Under the pieces are notes generated by a model. That model saw only the letters and a list, made by a program, of their open reading frames with translations, was not told the DNA's origin and made no database searches. This document shows positions 1-6,697 of a stretch of DNA of 6,697 bases, in pieces (within the stretch, counting starts at the first letter, position 1; each line of letters begins with the position of its first letter). This DNA is from Chloroflexota bacterium. GTDB lineage: Bacteria > Chloroflexota > Anaerolineae > Aggregatilineales > UBA2796. The stretch lies in NCBI GenBank assembly GCA_003695215.1, contig RFIM01000081.1, forward strand, positions 1 to 6,697, written 5' to 3'. A program made the translations under genes and the position numbers.

Positions 1-3000
1 CTGCACCAAAGAGCGACCAAGCAGCAGCACAGCATCAGTGCGATTGCCCGTCTTGATCGGCACTACGATATGCTTGCCGAAGGCCTCAGCCAGCTCGGCA
101 TCCAGGCGCTTGAGCGCGCTGTGTTGGTGTGGCTCATTGACCACGACCACTTGCCCGCCACGCAGAACTTCCGTGATGGCGTTATGGCTGCTCTCCAGCG
201 AGACTTCGATCAGGGACTGCAAGGGCGAATGCTTCGGGAAGTGCGCCGCGATGCGATCGGCGACCACGCCTGTCAAGGTCAGGCGCACGCTGCCGAACCA
301 CCAGCGGTCAAAGTTAGCAGCAAGCGCCACGCGCTCGATCAGGTCGCTGACGCCCATCTCGAAGTCTGTGCCGATTTGGCTAGCAACTTGCGCCGCCTCA
401 GCCAAGACTCGGTTGCTGCGCGCCTCGATCTGCGCTTCATTGAACAGGTATTGGTTCTCCAGGCTGATGGCGATCTGGTCTGAGAGCGCATCAGCGAACT
501 GGACGAACGTGGCAGGGAAAGCGCGCGCCTGCTGGCTGTGGAACATCATCACGCCGAACCAGCGCGTGGCGGTCACTAAAGGCGTGATCAGGATGCTCTG
601 AACGCTCAAGGCGCTGTAGATTTGGCGCAGGCTCTCATGCGCGCTCAGATCGGCCTGCAGATTCGCTAAGTACGGCGCACTCGCTTTAGGCAGCCAAGCC
701 TCCGGGAAGCTCTCGCGCGGGACGCGCTGCGCAGGCGGACGGAATCTCTCAGGCGGCCGTTCCCAGATGTAGGCATACTCAAGGAAAGCGGCATCGTGGC
801 TCGGCGTTGGATAAGCGATCAGGAAGATCAAGCGATCTAGCGCCTCGTGAGAAGCGAAGCGATCAGCGGCAACTTGATAGAGCCGCTCGATCTCGCCAAC
901 GCTGCTCAGTATACGGCTAGCCTGGTAGAGCTGTTGCACACGCTCAAGCGCCTGCTGCGTCTGCTCGAAAAGGCGCGTGTTCTCCAGCACCATAGCCACG
1001 CGATTGGCGACGTCTTGCACAATCTCGCGCTCTTCTCTTGAGAGCGGCAACTCAGGATTTTCCTGCACGCGCAGCATGCCGACGACCTCGCCACGCACTT
1101 GGATAGGCGCTTCGATGGTCTGCGCAGCCGAATCAGCAGGCACAAGCGCGCCATCTGCAGCCTTGACTGCCAGCAAGTCATAGGTGTAGCTGAGGCGTTC
1201 AGCGCCGCGCTCGGCGATGTATTCACGCCAACTGGTGCGCGTCAACTGACGGTTGAGCTCGGCGATCTGCGCCGCGCGCTGCGCTTGCTCTGCCAGCAAG
1301 CGCGCGTTGTCAATGGCAATCGCCAGCTGATCGCACAGCAGCTGGAAAATCTGCACGTCCTCTTGGTCGAAGGCATTCGGCTCCACGCTTTGCACGTCCA
1401 AACAGCCGATCAGCTTCGCGCCGATTTGCAACGGCACTGCCATCTCGGAGCGCGTGAGCGGCAAGAGTGGATTGAAGCGATGCGGCACTTCCGATTGTTG
1501 CGTATCCAAAGTGATGAAAGTGCGCCGTTGCGCCGTCGCCTGGCCGACGATCGAGTTTGAGCCGACTGCCAGCTTGTGCTTGCGCGCCAGCAGCTCGCGG
1601 CCTGCCTCGCCTGTGCTGATGACCAGCACAGCGTATTCGTTAGCATCATCAACTAGGAAAATCTGCGCGTGGTAGAAGTTGAAGCGGTCGCGAATGGCAT
1701 CCACAGTGTATTGCAGCAGCTGATCGATATCGCGCAGGCGCGTTGCCTCGCGGCCGATCTCCGCGGCGATCTCAAGGTTGCGCGTGCGCTCTTGCACACG
1801 GCGCTCTAGCGTGCGCAGCGTCTCGTTCAGGCGATCCGAGAGCCGATTGAGCGCTTGTGCCAGCTGGCCGACCTCATCTTGGCTGCGCACCTCGAGGCGG
1901 ATGTTGAAGTCGCCTTCTGCCATAGCCTGCGCTGAGCGGCTCAGGCGGCGCAACGGGCTGACGATGCTTTGTACGACCACAGCCAGCACTATCAAGACGA
2001 ACAAGAACAGCGCGCTTGTGCGTACCACTAGATCGCGGGCGAGACTGAGCAAGTTGACCAGCTCAGCTTCCTGACCGAGCTTGCTGATGACCACAGACCA
2101 GCGGCTGTTGACGATATCGGCATTAGCAGGTGTCTCAAGGGTGAAGGTGAAGTATGTGCGTTCGCCGAGCTCCAGCAGCTCTTGCTGCGCGGCTTCAAAG
2201 ACTTGAGGCGGCAGGTCGGGCGCTTGGAAGTTAGGGCTGCCAACAAGGCTCACAGGCGTCTCAGCCGTGCGGCTCGCTACGGCGATCAAGTTGCCGCGCT
2301 GATCGAGCAACACAGTGGTAAAGTCGAAGATCGTGCTGCGATTGGGCTGCATGATCTCAAGGAAACTCGGCTCTGGGCGCAGGTCGCCGATCAGCGCGCC
2401 GACCAAGACGTTGCCGCTATAGATCGGCGTGCCTATCTGGAAAGAGAGCCGTGTGCTGCCGCTGCGCGAGACAGCAGGCTGCCGCAGCACGTAGTCTGAG
2501 ATGTAGAATCGACCTTCGGGCAGCGCCAAGATCTCGTTCAGGTAAATTTGGCCGCGCTCGCTAGGCGGCGGATCGGTCAGGAAGAAAAAGGGCGAGACGC
2601 CGCCAGCGCTATTGGTCAGGCGCACATTGACGATCTGATCGCCGTTTACCCGCACAAAACGTATGTTGGCGAAAGGCGCAGCCGTGGCCAGCAGCGTGTT
2701 GGCAATGCGCGAAGAGACGACGATCCGCTGCGTGGCGATCCGCGCCGTATTTTCGGCGATAATGGCGCGGCCAAGTTCGGCGATCTCGGCGCTGGCAGCC
2801 AATTCGCTCAAAGCGGCTTTGGCAGTGCTGAAAAAGCGCTCAAAACGGCTGCTGAGGCGTTGGCTTTCAGTATTGAAGCCGAGCTGCACATTATCGCGCA
2901 CAAAGTTGTTGAGCCTTGGCGCCACAACCACGGCGAAGATCAGGAGAATTACTCCAAAAACCGCGGCGAGCGGTAAAAGCAGCTTAGCGGTTATCGGAAG

Positions 3001-3051
3001 GCGCCGCCAAAAATTCAACACGCCGAAACGAGCAGTTGTTGTGGCGTTCAT
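1..3051 (-). CDS. dCache-like / HAMP / multi-GAF transmembrane sensor, C-terminus cut off by window edge (gene C)
   Basis: I translated this frame codon by codon: it is open from the ATG at 3051-3049 to base 1 (1017 codons, no stop). Order seen: short basic N-terminus; TM1 about 20-44; extracytoplasmic double-Cache-like region about 45-340 (IRFVRVNGDQIVNVRL, then GRFYISDYVL and the IGTPIYSGNVLVGALIGDL strands, second module from VLLDQRGNLIAVASR); TM2 about 344-365; HAMP about 362-413 (P366, DEVGQL 392-397); coil 414-437; GAF1 about 438-586 (FNFYHAQIFL 457-466, TRSEMAVPL 533-541, GCLDVQS 549-555); degenerate GAF-like domain 608-695 with W608-R-E-Y611; GAF3 about 706-872; GAF4 from about 882, nearly complete at the edge. 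Only two cysteines (550, 573) appear in 1017 residues. What follows GAF4 is unseen: a histidine kinase, other effector, or nothing are all possible. The start overlaps gene B's stop (ATGA) and has AGAGGA upstream. Function inferred: membrane sensor and possible output partner of A and B. Confidence 0.92.
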   Translation of the reverse strand, partial: MNATTTARFGVLNFWRRLPITAKLLLPLAAVFGVILLIFAVVVAPRLNNFVRDNVQLGFNTESQRLSSRFERFFSTAKAALSELAASAEIAELGRAIIAENTARIATQRIVVSSRIANTLLATAAPFANIRFVRVNGDQIVNVRLTNSAGGVSPFFFLTDPPPSERGQIYLNEILALPEGRFYISDYVLRQPAVSRSGSTRLSFQIGTPIYSGNVLVGALIGDLRPEPSFLEIMQPNRSTIFDFTTVLLDQRGNLIAVASRTAETPVSLVGSPNFQAPDLPPQVFEAAQQELLELGERTYFTFTLETPANADIVNSRWSVVISKLGQEAELVNLLSLARDLVVRTSALFLFVLIVLAVVVQSIVSPLRRLSRSAQAMAEGDFNIRLEVRSQDEVGQLAQALNRLSDRLNETLRTLERRVQERTRNLEIAAEIGREATRLRDIDQLLQYTVDAIRDRFNFYHAQIFLVDDANEYAVLVISTGEAGRELLARKHKLAVGSNSIVGQATAQRRTFITLDTQQSEVPHRFNPLLPLTRSEMAVPLQIGAKLIGCLDVQSVEPNAFDQEDVQIFQLLCDQLAIAIDNARLLAEQAQRAAQIAELNRQLTRTSWREYIAERGAERLSYTYDLLAVKAADGALVPADSAAQTIEAPIQVRGEVVGMLRVQENPELPLSREEREIVQDVANRVAMVLENTRLFEQTQQALERVQQLYQASRILSSVGEIERLYQVAADRFASHEALDRLIFLIAYPTPSHDAAFLEYAYIWERPPERFRPPAQRVPRESFPEAWLPKASAPYLANLQADLSAHESLRQIYSALSVQSILITPLVTATRWFGVMMFHSQQARAFPATFVQFADALSDQIAISLENQYLFNEAQIEARSNRVLAEAAQVASQIGTDFEMGVSDLIERVALAANFDRWWFGSVRLTLTGVVADRIAAHFPKHSPLQSLIEVSLESSHNAITEVLRGGQVVVVNEPHQHSALKRLDAELAEAFGKHIVVPIKTGNRTDAVLLLGRSLVQ

Positions 3052-5270
3052 TCCATCTTCCTCTCGTAACTCCCTTCGGATTCCGTCTCGAGCGCGCTCA
3101 AAACGCGCGTGCTGAGCTCAATGGAAGCCTGCGGCAAGCGCAGCGCCTGCCCCAACTCGCGAATGGCGGCCTGGAGCACTTGCTCCACGCCCACTTGTTG
3201 GCTCAGGCGCTCAGAGATGCTATTTACCAGGCGCTCGCGGTCGGCAAGGCGCTTGGATTGCTCCAGCAGGCGCGCATTATCAGCGCTCACAGCCAGGCGC
3301 GAGGCTAGCTCCTGCGCTAGAAGGCGCATGTTGTTGTTATAGTTGGCCCGCGGCACTGTCCATTCAACAGCGCCAAAAGACTGCCCGCGCAAGGTCACAG
3401 GCACAGCGAAGGTGACATTATCGCCGTCGATGCGCTCTTGCAGCTTGCCAGAGTAGTAGGCGCGCAGCTGTAATTCGCTCCACTGGGCGTCATGCTCCGG
3501 CGCGGTGAAGCCGCGGCGCGGCGCAGCACGCCGCCGTGCCACTTCGTAGCCGCGCCAGGCCTCGCCCAGCATACGCCGATTCAAGTCTTCGATTTCGGCA
3601 AGGCGCGCCTGCGATTCCTCGAAAAGTTGCAGGTTGGCGATCGCCACAGCGATTTGATCGGCTATGGCTTGAAAGAGCGCGATCTCGGCATCGCCGAAAG
3701 CCTCAGCGCGGTAGCTATGCAGGTCTAGGGCGCCAAAAAGGCCGTTGCGCATGTGTAGCGGCAAAGCCAGCTCAGCGCGAGTGCGCGCCAAGAGCTCGTT
3801 AGGCATGCTCTCTTCGAAGATCTGCAGCGTCGCCTGCCCGCTTTGAATGGCGCGCCCAACCACTGTGCGCTGTGAGACGCTCAAGCGGTAGCCTCGGCGC
3901 AAGGGCGATTCGCCGCCGCGCGCCTTTGCAGCACGCAGCACTAGCGTTTGTGAAGTCGGATCGTATCTGAAAATATGGGCGTGATCGAGTTCAGGGAATT
4001 TCTCGCTCAGCAGCTCGACCAAACGCTGCAGCAGGCTCTCTGTATCGCGCAGATCGAAGAGAATACGCCCAATGGCGCGCGTCAGCTCTATCTCGCGCGA
4101 GCGCTGCGCAAGGCGCCGCTCAAGCGTCTGTGCATCCTGCCGCGAGAGATTGCTCAGGGCAGAGACAGCCGCAGCCAGGCCGCCGATCTCATCGCGCTGC
4201 TTGATCGGCACTTCATCAGCGGCGTGCCCTTGGAGCACCTTTTGAGCCACTTGGCTAACCAAGCGCGCAGGCCGCACCACTGACCAATCCAGGTACAGCG
4301 CCACAAGGCCGATGATGCCTAGCGCGCCCAGGACGATCAGGCTGAACTCAGCCAAAAAGCGAGCTGCCTCGTCATTGCGCGCCGTCAGCACAACTTGCAC
4401 TTCCGCCACTAGGACGCGATTCATGCCGCGCACAGGCACAGCGAAGCCGCGCACAAAACGATTGGTCACAGGACTGAGGTAGTTGACAGGCTGAGTGAAA
4501 GTGCGTTCCGCTAGCTGCTGAGCGCGCGCGCGCTGCTCGGCTGTTTGCTCCGCGACCGACTCGCTGATCGTGTCGATGCGCCCGTCAGGCAGGATCAAGT
4601 AAAAGCCGATCACGCCAGCAGGCACGTTCAACGGGCGCAGCGCCGTCAAGATGCTCGGCTGCGTTGGCGAGTTCCTGCCCGTGGGATCGAGGCTGACGAC
4701 CAGGTAGCCGATCGGGCGGCCGCTGCGGCGCACAATTGCTGCGAAGTCCACCTCAAAATCGTTGCCACGCCGTATGATCGGACTGATGAACGTGCCACTG
4801 AAGGTCAGGTCGCGTTGTAGGAACTTGAAATATTCTTGCTGGCTCTCAGGCACCTGCGGCTGAGATGGCACGGACACTAAGGTGCGCCCGCCGATGGAAA
4901 CAAAACGCACCTGCCAATAAGCAGGATTGTTATCCAACACGTTCTGGAAGACGCCTTCAATGAGCCGCCGCGACGCTTGGTTAGTCGTGCCTTCGCCGCT
5001 TGCGACCAACAAGGCGTAGGCATCCTGCAACGGCGGATTCTCAACAAGGTTGCGCAGATTGGCGCTGACGCTGTTGACGATCGCCTGCAGCGTGGTGCTG
5101 CGCTCTCGGGCGAGCGACTCGACCAGCACGTTGCCGATAGGCTGCACATTCTGCGCAAACCGAGAAGCGGCAAAAAGCACTAGGCCGATGATCAGCGCTG
5201 CTGCGATCAGCAAGCTGCCCAGGATCTTCCAACGCAAGGGCAAAGAAAGAAAGCGCTGCGTAAGGTTCAT
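3048..5270 (-). CDS. dCache-like / HAMP / GAF transmembrane sensor protein without output domain (gene B)
   Basis: Complete 740-aa inner-membrane receptor. Order seen: cytoplasmic N-terminus with basic residues; TM1 about 17-37; extracytoplasmic region about 38-308 that reads as a double Cache sensor (distal module with GRTLVSV and the GRPIGYLVVSLDP strand pair near 184-196, proximal module from GVIGFYLILPDGRI at 219-232 to VLVAEVQ); TM2 about 309-331; HAMP about 330-380 with its conserved Pro (P334) and DEIGGL at 360-365; coil to about 400; GAF at 400-546 (RAELALPL 498-505, FGALDLHS 512-519); degenerate GAF-like domain at 571-668 with W572-R-G-Y575; then a partial GAF (helix plus first strand) at about 678-720 and a polar tail. 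The R-x-W-Y ligand motif of amino-acid-binding dCache domains is not evident, so the ligand is unknown. No catalytic or methyl-accepting module follows the GAFs, so signalling must go through a partner. It has no cysteine. The ATG at 5270 is supported by an AGGAG seven bases upstream and a typical N-terminus. Overlaps at both ends suggest coupled translation. Confidence 0.93.
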   Translation of the reverse strand: MNLTQRFLSLPLRWKILGSLLIAAALIIGLVLFAASRFAQNVQPIGNVLVESLARERSTTLQAIVNSVSANLRNLVENPPLQDAYALLVASGEGTTNQASRRLIEGVFQNVLDNNPAYWQVRFVSIGGRTLVSVPSQPQVPESQQEYFKFLQRDLTFSGTFISPIIRRGNDFEVDFAAIVRRSGRPIGYLVVSLDPTGRNSPTQPSILTALRPLNVPAGVIGFYLILPDGRIDTISESVAEQTAEQRARAQQLAERTFTQPVNYLSPVTNRFVRGFAVPVRGMNRVLVAEVQVVLTARNDEAARFLAEFSLIVLGALGIIGLVALYLDWSVVRPARLVSQVAQKVLQGHAADEVPIKQRDEIGGLAAAVSALSNLSRQDAQTLERRLAQRSREIELTRAIGRILFDLRDTESLLQRLVELLSEKFPELDHAHIFRYDPTSQTLVLRAAKARGGESPLRRGYRLSVSQRTVVGRAIQSGQATLQIFEESMPNELLARTRAELALPLHMRNGLFGALDLHSYRAEAFGDAEIALFQAIADQIAVAIANLQLFEESQARLAEIEDLNRRMLGEAWRGYEVARRRAAPRRGFTAPEHDAQWSELQLRAYYSGKLQERIDGDNVTFAVPVTLRGQSFGAVEWTVPRANYNNNMRLLAQELASRLAVSADNARLLEQSKRLADRERLVNSISERLSQQVGVEQVLQAAIRELGQALRLPQASIELSTRVLSALETESEGSYERKME
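3059..3064 (-). promoter_or_regulatory. Ribosome-binding site of gene C inside the end of gene B
   Basis: AGAGGA on the minus strand ends seven bases before the ATG at 3051, within the last codons of gene B. The ATG overlaps gene B's TGA in the four-base ATGA arrangement. This supports the chosen start and coupled translation of B and C. Confidence 0.65.
4521..4534. repeat. Short alternating GC tract, (GC)6 in a 14-bp palindrome
   Basis: Six GC dinucleotides flanked by A and T form a perfect palindrome inside gene B. It encodes part of the Ala/Arg/Gln-rich helix in the proximal Cache region (EQRARAQQ). Alternating purine-pyrimidine tracts can adopt Z-DNA, but here the codon choice for Arg-Ala-Arg is a sufficient explanation. 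Confidence 0.4.
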
Positions 5271-6697
5271 CAGATCGCTCCTGTCTCAGGGCGTCCGTTG
5301 CTCAAAGGTGCGTTTGGCGCCGCCCCTTGAGGCACGCCAAGGCGCACGCTGGTCTGCGAGGCGCCGAGCACCTGCTGGAAGATATCCACAGCCTCAGTGA
5401 CTAACGTGTCGATGTCGCTGCTCTTGGCTTGCAAGGCTGCTGCCACGCTGTTAGCGGTCTGCTCGCGCGTGATCGCCATTTGAGCCTGATCGTAGAGCCG
5501 TATATTATCTAACGAGAGCGCAAGCCGCTGCGCGATTGTTTGGGCTAGCTCAACGCTGCGATCATCCCAGAACTGCCCATCAGGCGCACGGAATTCCATG
5601 ACGCCAATCGCTTGCCCATCGGATATGATGGGCACGACCAAATACTGCGCGCCTTCGCGCGTCTCAATATAGGGCACGTAGCCATAAGGGCCGCGCGCAG
5701 GCATGGGCACAGGGCGCGCGCTCGGCTTGATCATATCGCCGTCCCAATCAAAACTGATGCTCTTCTCTGAGCGGCTCTGGAAGTAGACTTTCCAAGCGCG
5801 CCCGCTCAGCTCTTGATTCAGGCGATCGATCTCACGGCTGGCAGTTTGCACTTGCGTGATCAGCTCTTGCTGATCGCGCTGTAGGATTTGCATGGCTTGC
5901 TGCAAGCGCAGGCTGTGGATGGCGAGCGCAAGCTGAGTGGCTAAGGCTTCCAGGCCTTCGATCTCGCGCGGCGTGAAGGCTTCGCCGCTGGTGGCTTGCA
6001 CGTCCAGCACGCCAAGCGTCTCAGAGCCGAGGCGCAGCGGCACCACCAACTCGGCGCGCACATTGGCCAGGAACTCGCTGCGGCGCAGCGGCGGCGCCTC
6101 AGCGCCGATGCGCTGAGTTACGCCTGTGCGCGCCACTTCCGCGATCACGCTCGGGCTGTTTGGCGGCAAGCGACGCCGCCCACCATCCTGATCGCCCTCC
6201 AGACTGCTAGTGCTGGCGGCAAGGCTCAGGACGCCACTGCGCTCTTCCATCAGAAAAACTTGGACGTGGTAGTAGTTCAATTTCTCGTGCAGCAGCGCGA
6301 TAACCGTGTTCAACAAGTTTTCGACGGATGTCTGCGTGCCTGCTAGGCGGCTGAGCTGTGCGATTCCGCCCAGCTCATTGATCAGATTCAAGTTGGCCTG
6401 CAGCAAGGCGCGCTGGCTGCCGCCGAAGAAGTAGAGCATGCTGCCCGTCACTGCAAAGACGGCGAAGACGAACGGCAAGTAAGCGGGCGTCGGCGCTGTA
6501 GGCGGATAATTCAAGAGGCCGATGCTGATGGCGAATAGCTGCAGCCCGAGCGCCATCAGCACAGCTGTTGTGACGAGGAACACGCCCGAGCGCGGCAAGA
6601 GCACGCCCGCTGCCACAATTGGGATGACGTAGCCGAGCAATGAGCGGCTCTGCATGCTGTTATCGCCGCTCAAGAAGTTGAGCAGGATGACTGCAAA
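5270..6697 (-). CDS. Membrane-anchored GAF-domain sensor protein without output domain (gene A, N-terminus cut off by window edge)
   Basis: Probable signal-sensing protein of the inner membrane; ligand unknown. The frame is open from the stop at 5270-5272 to the right edge (475 codons). A TTG at 6673 could serve as a start, but the codons upstream still read as a hydrophobic helix (FAVILLNFL), so the real start probably lies outside. Numbering from that TTG: hydrophobic segments at about 12-28, 30-54 and 65-84 with short loops and no periplasmic domain; a helical linker at 86-115; a full GAF domain at about 94-255 (NYYHVQVFL near 133-141, RAELVVPL at 206-213, GVLDVQ at 221-226); a coil at 258-290; a degenerate GAF-like domain at 292-395 with W294-K-V-Y297; then only the first helix and strand of another GAF (about 402-446) before a Pro/Gly-rich tail. 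No kinase, GGDEF, receiver, phosphatase or HTH motif is seen. It contains no cysteine. Its stop overlaps the start of gene B by one base. The GAF assignment is firm; the role is inferred. Confidence 0.9.
   Translation of the reverse strand, partial: FAVILLNFLSGDNSMQSRSLLGYVIPIVAAGVLLPRSGVFLVTTAVLMALGLQLFAISIGLLNYPPTAPTPAYLPFVFAVFAVTGSMLYFFGGSQRALLQANLNLINELGGIAQLSRLAGTQTSVENLLNTVIALLHEKLNYYHVQVFLMEERSGVLSLAASTSSLEGDQDGGRRRLPPNSPSVIAEVARTGVTQRIGAEAPPLRRSEFLANVRAELVVPLRLGSETLGVLDVQATSGEAFTPREIEGLEALATQLALAIHSLRLQQAMQILQRDQQELITQVQTASREIDRLNQELSGRAWKVYFQSRSEKSISFDWDGDMIKPSARPVPMPARGPYGYVPYIETREGAQYLVVPIISDGQAIGVMEFRAPDGQFWDDRSVELAQTIAQRLALSLDNIRLYDQAQMAITREQTANSVAAALQAKSSDIDTLVTEAVDIFQQVLGASQTSVRLGVPQGAAPNAPLSNGRPETGAI
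5278..5282 (-). promoter_or_regulatory. Ribosome-binding site of gene B inside the end of gene A
   Basis: On the minus strand AGGAG lies seven bases before the ATG at 5270. It sits within the last codons of gene A, whose stop TGA (5272-5270) shares its final A with that ATG. Good spacing and the one-base overlap fix the start of gene B and point to termination-reinitiation coupling. Confidence 0.75.

Noticed and set aside
38..601. Plus-strand open frame of 187 codons, and a second overlapping frame at 70-483
   Set aside because: They lie antisense to the well-supported C-terminal GAF domains of gene C. Their translations are Arg/Ser/Ala-rich with no domain pattern, as expected from codon bias on the other strand.
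1741..1860. Histidine-kinase dimerisation (H-box) in the coil after HAMP of gene C
   Set aside because: The coil has no histidine and is followed directly by a GAF, so it is a signalling helix linker rather than a phosphoacceptor domain.
906..2246. Minus-strand frames at 906-1226, 1410-1652 and 2028-2246
   Set aside because: They are on the same strand as gene C but in other frames. Gene C's own frame is continuous through all of them and encodes clear GAF and HAMP motifs.
3048..3111. A frameshift splitting one longer protein, given the half GAF at the end of gene B
   Set aside because: The sequence after the stop begins a new protein with its own ribosome-binding site, start codon and TM1, and no other frame continues the GAF. 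The same half unit ends gene A.
2548..3115. Plus-strand open frames at 2548-2976 and 2663-3115
   Set aside because: They are antisense to the TM1 and Cache region of gene C, show no recognisable protein features, and the second runs across the gene B/C junction.
3637..3644. GCGATCGC, the cyanobacterial HIP1 octamer
   Set aside because: I found only one perfect copy in the window, too few to argue for a HIP1-rich cyanobacterium.
3975..4820. Plus-strand open frames at 3975-4283 and 4545-4820
   Set aside because: They are antisense to the HAMP/GAF and Cache parts of gene B, with low-complexity translations and no domain pattern.
5996..6346. Plus-strand open frame of 116 codons
   Set aside because: It is antisense to the canonical GAF of gene A and looks like a compositional shadow.
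6671..6673. TTG as the true start of gene A
   Set aside because: The frame stays open to the edge and the upstream codons continue a hydrophobic helix, so the gene is treated as partial at its 5' end. No convincing ribosome-binding site can be judged this close to the edge.

Overview
The window is filled end to end by three minus-strand genes, transcribed from right to left. They look like one operon of large membrane-anchored GAF-domain sensor proteins. Reading order is gene A (from the right edge to 5270, N-terminus cut off), gene B (5270 to 3048, complete, 740 aa), gene C (3051 to the left edge, at least 1017 aa, C-terminus cut off). A and B share one base (TGATG), and B and C overlap by four bases (ATGA). 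Genes B and C each have a purine-rich ribosome-binding site inside the end of the gene before. There are no intergenic gaps, RNA genes, mobile elements, CRISPR arrays, terminators or visible promoters. The operon's promoter and leader must lie beyond the right edge.

The proteins share a chassis. A membrane input module is followed in B and C by a HAMP linker and helical coil, then a well-formed GAF domain, a degenerate 'W-[RK]-x-Y' GAF-like domain, and the beginning of a further GAF unit. In C that further unit is a complete GAF, followed by most of a fourth. In A and B it breaks off after its first helix and strand, close to the stop codon. The inputs differ. A has several transmembrane helices with little outside the membrane. 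B and C each have an extracytoplasmic double-Cache-like domain between two transmembrane helices. A (as far as visible) and B carry no kinase, cyclase, phosphatase, receiver, methyl-accepting or DNA-binding domain. C could still carry an output beyond the left edge. A plausible reading is that the three work together as a membrane sensory assembly whose effector is in C's missing C-terminus or in a neighbouring gene.

Organism: the GAF sequences (F-x-YH-x-Q-I-F-L, TRSE-x-AVPL, G-x-LDVQS, Q-IAI-x-NARLL) and the proliferation of output-less GAF proteins are most familiar to me from Chloroflexota (Chloroflexia/Anaerolineae-like), with filamentous cyanobacteria as second choice. This is recognition from memory, not a search. 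G+C looks moderately high, and codon use looks the same in all three genes, so nothing suggests recent transfer.
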